A DNA stretch of 7,041 bases from Rickettsiales bacterium UBA1997 (lineage in GTDB: Bacteria > Pseudomonadota > Alphaproteobacteria > Rickettsiales > UBA1997), in contig DDCV01000076.1 of the NCBI GenBank assembly GCA_002335845.1, forward strand, positions 1 to 7,041, read 5' to 3'. A program made the translations under genes and the position numbers. Below the pieces are notes generated by a model that was not told the DNA's origin, did not search any database, and worked only from the letters and a program-made list of their open reading frames with translations. This document shows, one piece after another, positions 1-5,306 of this stretch; positions within the stretch are counted from its first letter, which is position 1, and every line of letters begins with the position of its first letter.

Positions 1-37
1 TTGACGGATCTGGGTTAAAAATATCTCTATGAATCAT
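1..37 (-). CDS. Possible start of a minus-strand gene, cut by the left edge
   Basis: An ATG at 37-35 on the minus strand opens a frame reading MIHRDIFNPDPS before the window ends. It lies downstream of rsh on the same strand, about 117 bases after the rsh stop, with the palindromic repeat at 58-146 in between. No Shine-Dalgarno sequence is visible upstream. Twelve residues are too few to identify a family. An FNP-type N-terminus followed by a conserved block is seen in some phosphohexomutases, but that is only a guess. The short plus-strand frames over the same bases end at stops at 16-18 and 30-32, so the tail of a plus-strand gene is an equally possible reading. Confidence 0.25.
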   Translation of the reverse strand, partial: MIHRDIFNPDPS

Positions 38-57
38 TTTTTAAAATTTGATGAATT

Positions 58-146
58 ATACTAATTACTATCTTTAATGATGCATTAATCAAATTAGTTT
101 TTAAAAATAAGAAGATTAAAGTAGTATCAGAGATGTGAATTATGAG
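58..146. repeat. Short copy of a palindromic repeat family
   Basis: This is an imperfect inverted repeat of about 89 bases. Arms 62-90 and 114-142 match at 20 of 29 positions before G-U pairs are counted. It is clearly related to the element at 5050-5211. The left part (71-102) and the right part (103-141) each align to that copy with one single-base gap and two or three mismatches. The apex here is a plain T-run/A-run junction, where the other copy carries a 72-base extra palindrome. It begins 9 bases past the rsh stop codon, so on the rsh transcript it would fold into a hairpin and may act as a terminator or 3' stabiliser. The size and structure recall Rickettsia palindromic elements, but membership in a known family cannot be shown here. 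Confidence 0.8.
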
Positions 147-154
147 ATAAAAAG

Positions 155-2314
155 TTAAATTCTTTCTATTTCGTGAATCTTATTTGAAATTCTTAAAGAT
201 GACAATATATCCCTTAACTGCTCAGTATCTTGTATCATGATATTCAAGATTAATTCAAAAAAATCTTCGGAACGACTATTAATCTTTATATTGTCTATAT
301 TAACTTGCTTGGCAGCTAATATGTTAGTTATATCTGCCAGGCTGCCGGATTTATTTTCAATTAAAGCTCGTAATTTGATTTGATACTGGGAACGGCATGA
401 AGAAGAATCATTGCGCCAACATACATCAAGAATTCTTTGTGGCAACAAAGACATGCTGTTAAGAGTCTTGCAGTCTCTATTATGTATCGTGACTCCGCTA
501 CCTGTGTTTATCACTCCTGAAATTAAATCTCCTGGTATTGGATTACAACATCCTGCGAAATGAATCGACATACCATCAACCAATCCTTCAATCGGCAACT
601 TAAAATCATCTTCGGGTTTAATTTTAAAATTATACTCTTTAATTTTTCTTTCTCCATCATCTTCTTTCGGATCTGGATGAGTTAATTTTAAAATATCGTA
701 TCTTGATATTAACCCCTGAGATACAGCGACATAAATATCATCTACCGTTTTCTTATCAAGCTTATTAACTATTGATAACAGTAGCTTATCATTTATCTTT
801 AATTTTTTTGAGATATAAAATCTTGTCAGAATTGCCTGACCAAGATTTTTATATTCATTAAATTTTTCATTTCTAACAAAAGACCTAATGGCGCTGCGAG
901 CCTTGCTAGTCACTACAAAATTTAGCCAATTTGGTGATGGCTTGGCATTTTGCGATGTTACGATCTCAACCTGATCACCATTCTCTAACTTACGACGCAA
1001 TTGTGAAATTGCCCCATTAACCTTAGCCGAAATACATGAATTTCCCACCTCAGAATGCACTGCGTAAGCAAAATCAATAACAGATGCATCTTTTGGTAAG
1101 TTAAAAATATCGCCGTTAGGAGTGAAGCAAAATACTTCATCAAGGTGTATTTGTAGCTTTTGCTCCCTTAATACCTCGCTTGATTTACTAGAATTCTCAA
1201 AAAGAGAGATTAGGTCGCTAATCCAACGATATTCTTCTTTTTCTCTCTCTTTTTTAAAGCTACTTTTTTTGCTACCGCTAGACTCCTTATAGTGCCAGTG
1301 TGCAGCAAGGCCAGACTCAGCTATTCTATGCATATTAACGTCACGAATCTGTATTTCTATTTTTTTACTCAAAGGTCCGATGGTTGCAAAATGTATTGAT
1401 TGATAGCCATTTTCTTTAGGAGTGCTTATATAATCTTTAAATGTGCCCGGTATCATATTGTACCTTGAATTTACAACACCTAAAGCCCTATAGCACTCTG
1501 AAATATCGGATGTAATGATGCGAAATGCCATGATGTCGTGAAGGTTATAGAAGCCAACATTGCGTTTTTTCATTTTATTCCATATAGAATATGGTGTTTT
1601 TTCACGCCCAAAAATTTCAAAAGTAAAATTATTGCCTTCCAATAAGTTACTAAAATCCTTGATGATTTGATCTATGATATTCTTGTTTTCGAGGCTGAGC
1701 TCTTGCAAGCTTTCTTTAATTCTATTTCTTGAGTCAGGGTCAATAATGGCAAAAGCCATGTCATATAGATCATCTTTTATATTATTAAGTCCGATTCTTG
1801 CAGCTAGTGGCGCATAAATATCAATGCTTTCTTGAGCTTTAGCTATTCTTCTTTCTGTGGACTTTACATGAGAGATAGTTTTCATATTATGAAATCTATC
1901 AGCCAATTTAACCAGTAAAACCCTAATATCCCGCGACATAGCTATCGTTAATTTACGAAAATTCTCAGCTACTCTTTCGGTTGTAGGGATTACATTTATT
2001 TTACCAAGCTTAGTAACTCCATCAACAATTTGCGCAACATCATTACCAAAAGATTTTTCTATTTCTGCCAAGGTAATATTTGTGTCTTCTACTACATCGT
2101 GCAATAGGCCAGCAATTATTGAGTCTTGATCTAATTTAAGGTCTATCAAAATCTCAGCAACGGCTACGGGATGACTAAAGTAAGGCTCTCCTGAATATCT
2201 TTTTTGATTGCGGTGAGAAAATTTTGCAAGCTCGTAAGCTTTTTGAATTAGATCTTTATCAGCCTTTTTATTGTATGAATTAATCTTGTCAAAAAGACCA
2301 GATGATGAAATCAT
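155..2314 (-). CDS. spoT: Bifunctional (p)ppGpp synthetase/hydrolase, RelA/SpoT homologue
   Basis: Cytoplasmic stringent-response enzyme of 719 residues that makes (p)ppGpp from ATP and GDP/GTP and hydrolyses it. The full long-RSH layout is present. The HD hydrolase covers about residues 25-180, with R39, H48, HDVVEDT at 72-78, and D139 and N143 in LADRFHN. The synthetase covers about 230-345, with GREKTPYSIW at 236-245, D260, NGYQSIH at 302-308, and E320 in EIQIR. TGS is at about 389-453. A zinc-finger-like segment has C589, C590, H611 and C615, and ACT is at about 645-719. All the hydrolase and synthetase residues I could match to the family are kept, so both activities are expected. GREKTPYSIW is typical of alphaproteobacterial Rsh. 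The gene lies 93 bases downstream of rpoZ on the same strand, the usual order, and is probably cotranscribed. The ATG start has no clear Shine-Dalgarno. No frameshift is seen, in contrast to the fragmented spoT genes of many Rickettsia. It could equally be named rsh or rel. Confidence 0.96.
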   Translation of the reverse strand: MISSSGLFDKINSYNKKADKDLIQKAYELAKFSHRNQKRYSGEPYFSHPVAVAEILIDLKLDQDSIIAGLLHDVVEDTNITLAEIEKSFGNDVAQIVDGVTKLGKINVIPTTERVAENFRKLTIAMSRDIRVLLVKLADRFHNMKTISHVKSTERRIAKAQESIDIYAPLAARIGLNNIKDDLYDMAFAIIDPDSRNRIKESLQELSLENKNIIDQIIKDFSNLLEGNNFTFEIFGREKTPYSIWNKMKKRNVGFYNLHDIMAFRIITSDISECYRALGVVNSRYNMIPGTFKDYISTPKENGYQSIHFATIGPLSKKIEIQIRDVNMHRIAESGLAAHWHYKESSGSKKSSFKKEREKEEYRWISDLISLFENSSKSSEVLREQKLQIHLDEVFCFTPNGDIFNLPKDASVIDFAYAVHSEVGNSCISAKVNGAISQLRRKLENGDQVEIVTSQNAKPSPNWLNFVVTSKARSAIRSFVRNEKFNEYKNLGQAILTRFYISKKLKINDKLLLSIVNKLDKKTVDDIYVAVSQGLISRYDILKLTHPDPKEDDGERKIKEYNFKIKPEDDFKLPIEGLVDGMSIHFAGCCNPIPGDLISGVINTGSGVTIHNRDCKTLNSMSLLPQRILDVCWRNDSSSCRSQYQIKLRALIENKSGSLADITNILAAKQVNIDNIKINSRSEDFFELILNIMIQDTEQLRDILSSLRISNKIHEIERI

Positions 2315-2407
2315 AGGAGTTCAATTGAAAGAGATATTCTTATGTTTATTTTTGCGTTAACCAAGTCAAGGCTGAGCAGCGAGCTAAGAAAAAGGAATGA
2401 TTAGTAG

Positions 2408-2758
2408 TTAATCGTCAACATCAACACTTTCGCTAACAAAGCTTGCCGATGATGGTGATCGAGATAATTCTCCTTCTTCAGCAAAAACAGAGTTAATCTG
2501 GTCTTGCGAGTCTTTATTAGAGGAATATTGAAAGCCGTTGCGCTCTTTGATATCCTTAATTATGTTTTCTTCTATAACCTCAACATCTATTCTTCCCTCA
2601 GCAATCTCTCTTAAAGAGGTTACTGAGGGCTTTTCTTTACCAATAGATTCGGTCTCAGCTCCAGACATAATTGATCTAGCACGATTGCTAGCAATTATAC
2701 ATAGCTTAAATCTGTTGGGAACTACTTTTACGCAATCTTCTACTGTTATTCGTGCCAT
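2408..2758 (-). CDS. rpoZ: DNA-directed RNA polymerase omega subunit
   Basis: Small RNA polymerase subunit that binds beta-prime and aids core assembly. In several bacteria it also forms part of a ppGpp binding site. The 116-residue product opens with MARITVEDC and continues with PNRF and ASNRAR, the conserved N-terminal helix region of omega. SLREIAEGRIDVE at about residues 48-60 matches the alphaproteobacterial version. The last 40 or so residues form an acidic, Ser-rich tail (SRSPSSASFVSESVDVDD) that is probably disordered. The protein is longer than the 91-residue E. coli form but normal for Alphaproteobacteria. It lies directly upstream of rsh. A perfect TATAAT at 2794-2789 gives a likely leader of about 25 bases. 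No good Shine-Dalgarno precedes the ATG. An open frame on the opposite strand over the same bases is antisense and not a gene. Confidence 0.95.
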   Translation of the reverse strand: MARITVEDCVKVVPNRFKLCIIASNRARSIMSGAETESIGKEKPSVTSLREIAEGRIDVEVIEENIIKDIKERNGFQYSSNKDSQDQINSVFAEEGELSRSPSSASFVSESVDVDD

Positions 2759-2788
2759 TTCTAAAAACTAATTATCTACTACGAGAGC

Positions 2789-2794
2789 ATTATA
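2789..2794 (-). promoter_or_regulatory. Probable -10 box of the rpoZ-rsh promoter
   Basis: The minus strand reads TATAAT, a perfect sigma-70 -10 hexamer, 30 bases upstream of the rpoZ ATG. The best -35 at 17-18 bases spacing is TTAATT or TAATTT, which is weak and lies inside the loop of the hairpin at 2801-2830. The call therefore rests on the -10 and its position. In DNA this AT-rich, chance TATAAT matches are common. Confidence 0.5.
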
Positions 2795-2800
2795 AAGAAA

Positions 2801-2830
2801 AAAGATAAATTAAATTAATAATTTATCTTT
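2801..2830 (-). terminator. Hairpin with T-rich tail downstream of csp
   Basis: A perfect 12-bp inverted repeat (AAAGATAAATTA at 2801-2812, its complement at 2819-2830) surrounds a 6-base loop. It lies 3 bases past the csp stop codon. On the minus strand it is followed by TTTCTTTAT, a U-rich tail in RNA. The position and tail fit an intrinsic terminator for csp. The stem has only one G-C pair, so it would be weak. It directly abuts the probable rpoZ -10 box, so termination of csp and initiation of rpoZ occur within about 40 bases. Confidence 0.6.
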
Positions 2831-2833
2831 AAA

Positions 2834-3049
2834 TTAGTCTTCAAATCTAATATTTGTAGCTGCTTTACGACCTCTATTATCTTCAATGTCGTAACTTACT
2901 GACTGACCTTCTTGAGCATGAGCTATGTCAACTTCCTCAAATTTACTAATGTGAACAAAAATATCTTTGCTATCTTCACTTCCTTCGATTGGAGTTATAA
3001 ATCCATAACCTTTCTCAGGGTCAAACCATTTTATCTTTCCTTGTGCCAT
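2834..3049 (-). CDS. csp: Cold-shock domain protein, CspA family
   Basis: A 71-residue single cold-shock domain protein that binds single-stranded RNA or DNA and acts as an RNA chaperone in the cytoplasm. It starts MAQGKIKWFDPEKGYGFI. The RNP1 motif KGYGFI is at residues 13-18 and the RNP2 motif DIFVHIS at 29-35. The C-terminal GRKAATNIRF strand is the usual end of the domain. The length is normal for the family. It is transcribed in the same direction as rpoZ and rsh but is probably a separate unit, since a hairpin terminator follows its stop codon. The ATG has no Shine-Dalgarno, and only a weak -10/-35 pair can be drawn upstream (TAGTAT at 3095-3090 with TTAAGC at 3118-3113). Which Csp paralogue it is cannot be told, and cold induction cannot be inferred from the sequence. 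Confidence 0.95.
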   Translation of the reverse strand: MAQGKIKWFDPEKGYGFITPIEGSEDSKDIFVHISKFEEVDIAHAQEGQSVSYDIEDNRGRKAATNIRFED

Positions 3050-3432
3050 AAAAGCTTTAGTCTAAAAATTTTTAAAATTACCATATGCTATACTAAACAT
3101 TTAGCAATTCTTGCTTAATATTAATGAAATTAGGATTTACATTCCCATAAAAGGAACTTATATCAAATTGCAGGTCAATTAGAAAGAATCACCGATATAT
3201 AATATAGCGTAGTATATCGTTAAACACACTACGAAATCAACATACTTTACAACATATTTATTTGCAAGCAGTTTTACCAATAGTAATTCATCATTCTTTA
3301 AAACTATTTTTATTTACAAATTAAAAATAAATTATAGCTTCGTACTTTTACTTTTGCCTACGAGGAAATATATTGATTTTTACGTTTATATCAATCGCAA
3401 AGTAGTTATCTTTAGTGATAAGATAAATGTTG

Positions 3433-3470
3433 TTATAACATAACATGGTATTAACAATGTCATGTTATAA
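3433..3470. repeat. Inverted repeat, 9-bp arms
   Basis: TTATAACAT at 3433-3441 and ATGTTATAA at 3462-3470 are perfect complements around a 20-base spacer. The alternative pairing ATAACATG (3440-3447) with CATGTTAT (3461-3468) overlaps it, so two mutually exclusive hairpins are possible. It may be an operator or a structured leader, but function is unknown and chance is not excluded. Confidence 0.4.
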
Positions 3471-3497
3471 ATTTACATACTGCGCCAATGAAATTTC

Positions 3498-3557
3498 GTA
3501 ATATTTCCAACTGAGCTTTTAACAAACTATTTACTTAGGCTTAGTTGGAAATATTAT
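3498..3557. repeat. Strong hairpin upstream of the decarboxylase gene
   Basis: Arms 3498-3516 and 3539-3557 form a 19-bp stem with 17 Watson-Crick and 2 G-U pairs and no bulges, around a 22-base loop. The core is CCAACTGAGC against GCTTAGTTGG. Neither strand has a T-run directly after the stem, so it is not a classical intrinsic terminator. It lies 125 bases before the decarboxylase ATG and about 450 bases upstream of csp. It may be a structured leader, a small RNA, or a remnant of a palindromic mobile element. It does not resemble the 58-146/5050-5211 repeat. Confidence 0.7.
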
Positions 3558-3681
3558 TGCTTGTAATTAGAATTTTATCTTAAAAAATTTTAAGCAACCT
3601 TAAGCTTTTAGTGGCTTTATGATTTTTTATTTATATAGCTATTCTAGCCCTAATGTTGTTTATATTTTCAACTCGCAATAA

Positions 3682-4983
3682 ATGTACAATAATATAGAAT
3701 CAGATCTTCATAAGAAATCAAAAATCACTTATCTTTACCCAGAGTCATTAGAAATTGATAAATTGAATGATTTAAATCCATGTGATGGTGTAAAGACTTA
3801 CGCAGCAAAATATAAGCCCCAAATCCCTATATATTTTTTTAGACCAAAAGCAATCAATAAAGCGGCGCGTTTTTTTCAAAGTCATTTCAAATTTGTTAAT
3901 AATAAATCTAAAATACTTTACTCAGTAAAAAGCAATCCTGATAAAGATACGCTGCAATCCCTTTTTAATGCTGGAATTACTGATTTTGATGTAGCTTCTC
4001 TCAACGAGGTGGCATTAATTAATGGTTTGTTTGGCGATAAGGTTAAGATGTATTTTATGCATCCTATAAAATCTGTTGAAGCAATCAGTTCAGCCTATTT
4101 CCAATACAGCATCAAAGATTTTTCTTTAGATAGCTTTGATGAATTAGAAAAAATCATTGAGGCCACTAGAGGCGCAAAAGACTTAAATCTGCATGTCAGA
4201 TTAGCAATCCCAAGATCTAATGCCGCAATAGAGCTTTCAACAAAATTCGGGATATTACCTTCTCAAGCATCTGCTTTAATTCAGAAAAGCAAATGCTTTG
4301 CTAAGAAAATTGGCATCTGTTTTCATGTTGGCTCCCAATGCATGGATCCAATCGAATATCGTAAAGCAATTATGATTGCCAGTGACTGCATTAAAGAATC
4401 TGGTGTAAAAATAGATTTTCTTGATATTGGCGGAGGCTTTCCCTCTATCTATCCAACATTTAACCCACCTAGATTAGCTAGCTATTTTGAAGAAATAAAA
4501 GAAAGCATAAAATCAATAAATATAAGCGCGGATTGTGAAATATGGTGCGAACCTGGTAGAGCAATCGTTGCGGAGTCCAGCTCTTTGTTGGTTAGAATAG
4601 AGTTAAAAAAGGATAATAGCTTATATATTAATGATGGTACTTATGGAGGACTTTTTGACGCTGGATCACTTGAATTTACCTACCCTTGCAAAGCGATAAG
4701 AATCAATAATAATATTGGCGATTTAGATAAAAATAAAGAAGCCTTTAGTTTTTTTGGCCCAACTTGCGATTCAATTGATTTTATGAAGGGACCATTTTAT
4801 TTACCAAAAAATATTAAACAGGGTGATTATATTGAGATATTTCAATTAGGATCATACTCAAAAAGCATGAGAACTAATTTTAATGGCTTCGAAGAATGTA
4901 AGCAAGTTACCATTGATGAGGAGCATAAATTTAGTATTTTCGACCAAAATGAATCCAATCACACTAATATTAGAATGATATAA
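3682..4983 (+). CDS. PLP-dependent ornithine/lysine-type decarboxylase (group IV)
   Basis: Cytoplasmic amino acid decarboxylase of the alanine-racemase-fold family (433 residues) that probably makes putrescine or cadaverine. The visible motifs run in the family order. YSVKSNP at 80-86 has the PLP-binding K83. DVASLNE is at 103-109. FHVGSQ at 214-219 has the stacking H215. The phosphate loop DIGGGFP is at 248-254, and EPGRA is at 290-294. GPTCDSID at 359-366 has C362 and D363, which complete the partner subunit's active site in the dimer. GSYSKSM at 390-396 has Y392. The set fits ornithine or lysine/ornithine decarboxylase better than diaminopimelate decarboxylase, but substrate preference cannot be read securely. 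A stop codon lies directly before the ATG, so no longer N-terminus in this frame is possible. There is no Shine-Dalgarno. No other polyamine gene is present in the window. A large palindromic repeat follows and may end its transcript. Confidence 0.92.
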   Translation: MYNNIESDLHKKSKITYLYPESLEIDKLNDLNPCDGVKTYAAKYKPQIPIYFFRPKAINKAARFFQSHFKFVNNKSKILYSVKSNPDKDTLQSLFNAGITDFDVASLNEVALINGLFGDKVKMYFMHPIKSVEAISSAYFQYSIKDFSLDSFDELEKIIEATRGAKDLNLHVRLAIPRSNAAIELSTKFGILPSQASALIQKSKCFAKKIGICFHVGSQCMDPIEYRKAIMIASDCIKESGVKIDFLDIGGGFPSIYPTFNPPRLASYFEEIKESIKSINISADCEIWCEPGRAIVAESSSLLVRIELKKDNSLYINDGTYGGLFDAGSLEFTYPCKAIRINNNIGDLDKNKEAFSFFGPTCDSIDFMKGPFYLPKNIKQGDYIEIFQLGSYSKSMRTNFNGFEECKQVTIDEEHKFSIFDQNESNHTNIRMI

Positions 4984-5049
4984 TTCCAACCTTCACCCTT
5001 AACAAGTAGTTATTTCAGCGCTATAAAAGATCATACCAAAACTGATTTT

Positions 5050-5211
5050 ATACCAATTCCCCTCTTTAATGCTACATTTAATCAAATTAGTTTTGAGGAT
5101 AAAATTTAAATAATAAATCGCGGTGTATATTGATATACATAAGATTTATTATTTAAATTTTAGACCAAAAATAAGAAGATTAAATGTAGTATGAAAGATG
5201 GGAATTGGTAT
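5050..5211. repeat. Long copy of the palindromic repeat, with a nested palindrome at its tip
   Basis: A 162-base palindrome. The outer ends ATACCAATTCCC (5050-5061) and GGGAATTGGTAT (5200-5211) are perfect complements. The next arm segments (5062-5094 and 5167-5199) pair well and are homologous to the short copy at 58-146. Inside lies a perfect 20-bp inverted repeat (5100-5119 with 5143-5162), and inside its loop TGTATAT (5124-5130) pairs with ATATACA (5133-5139). As RNA it would be one very long hairpin. It lies 66 bases past the decarboxylase stop and may act as a terminator or RNase III target. It looks like a non-autonomous palindromic (MITE or RPE-like) element. No coding capacity is seen. 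Confidence 0.88.
5095..5166. mobile_element. Extra 72-base palindrome at the apex of the long repeat copy
   Basis: Aligning the two repeat copies, the sequence after AGTTTT and before AAAAATAAG is a single T in the short copy but 72 bases in the long copy. Those 72 bases consist almost wholly of the 20-bp inverted repeat and its inner 7-bp hairpin. The flanking GAGGA and GACC do not form an obvious target-site duplication. It could be an insertion of one palindrome into another, or the ancestral tip that the short copy lost by deletion. Two copies cannot decide between these. Confidence 0.5.
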
Positions 5212-5231
5212 TAGGTCTATTGAAAAAACAC

Positions 5232-5260
5232 TTGCAAGAAATTGAAATTTCTGATATGAT
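5232..5260 (+). promoter_or_regulatory. Sigma-70 promoter with extended -10 before the repeat-tailed ORF
   Basis: TTGCAA at 5232-5237 (4 of 6 to consensus) and TATGAT at 5255-5260 (5 of 6) are 17 bases apart, and a TG dinucleotide one base before the -10 makes it an extended -10. Transcription would start near 5267, giving a leader of about 40 bases before the ATG at 5307. The spacer contains a perfect inverted repeat, AGAAAT (5237-5242) and ATTTCT (5247-5252), which could be a repressor site. The -35 lies in the 8-base palindrome CTTGCAAG. This is the best promoter in the window. Confidence 0.65.
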
Positions 5261-5306
5261 ACGACTAACAAATTTTTTTATTAATTATAACTAAATAATT
5301 TATCAG

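Larger units (their letters stand above)
3050..3681. other. 632-base gene-free region between divergent genes
   Basis: This lies between the start of csp (minus) and the start of the decarboxylase (plus), so it should hold both promoters. I see no credible coding frame, tRNA or recognisable gene remnant. It contains several short inverted repeats: CGATATA/TATATCG at 3193-3219, TTATCTT/AAGATAA at 3406-3426, TTATAACAT/ATGTTATAA at 3433-3470, and CTTAAAA/TTTTAAG at 3579-3594. It also contains one strong hairpin at 3498-3557, listed separately. In DNA this AT-rich the weaker ones may be chance. Confidence 0.7.
4984..5306. other. 323-base gene-free region carrying a nested palindrome and a promoter
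   Basis: Between the decarboxylase stop and the next start there is no coding frame of note. Half of the region is the palindromic element at 5050-5211. The rest holds an extended -10 promoter (5232-5260) and an AT-rich leader. No separate terminator with a T-tail is seen right after the decarboxylase stop. Confidence 0.75.

Noticed and set aside
2364..2369. TTGACT on the minus strand as a -35 for a separate rsh promoter
   Set aside because: No acceptable -10 lies 16-18 bases downstream (the hexamers there read AACATA or similar), so an internal promoter is not supported.
2538..2771. Plus-strand open frame of 77 codons opposite rpoZ
   Set aside because: It lies antisense within the clearly conserved rpoZ gene and the peptide resembles no known protein.
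2912..3118. Plus-strand open frame of 68 codons opposite csp
   Set aside because: It is antisense to a well-conserved cold-shock gene and is best explained as a chance frame.
3090..3118. TAGTAT/TTAAGC as a csp promoter
   Set aside because: The spacing of 17 is right but the matches are only 4 of 6 and 3 of 6, which is expected by chance in such AT-rich DNA.
3270..3308. Possible third, decayed copy of the palindromic repeat (TACCAATAG and AAAACTATT segments)
   Set aside because: Only short scattered words match the other copies and the arms do not align, so chance similarity is more likely.
3579..3594. CTTAAAA/TTTTAAG inverted repeat as a terminator
   Set aside because: A 2-base loop, an almost all A-T stem and no gene ending upstream on either strand make it non-functional as a terminator.
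3050..3681. tRNA, small ORF or pseudogene in the long intergenic region
   Set aside because: No cloverleaf with a TTC-type T-loop, no conserved peptide and no recognisable gene fragment could be found on either strand by eye.
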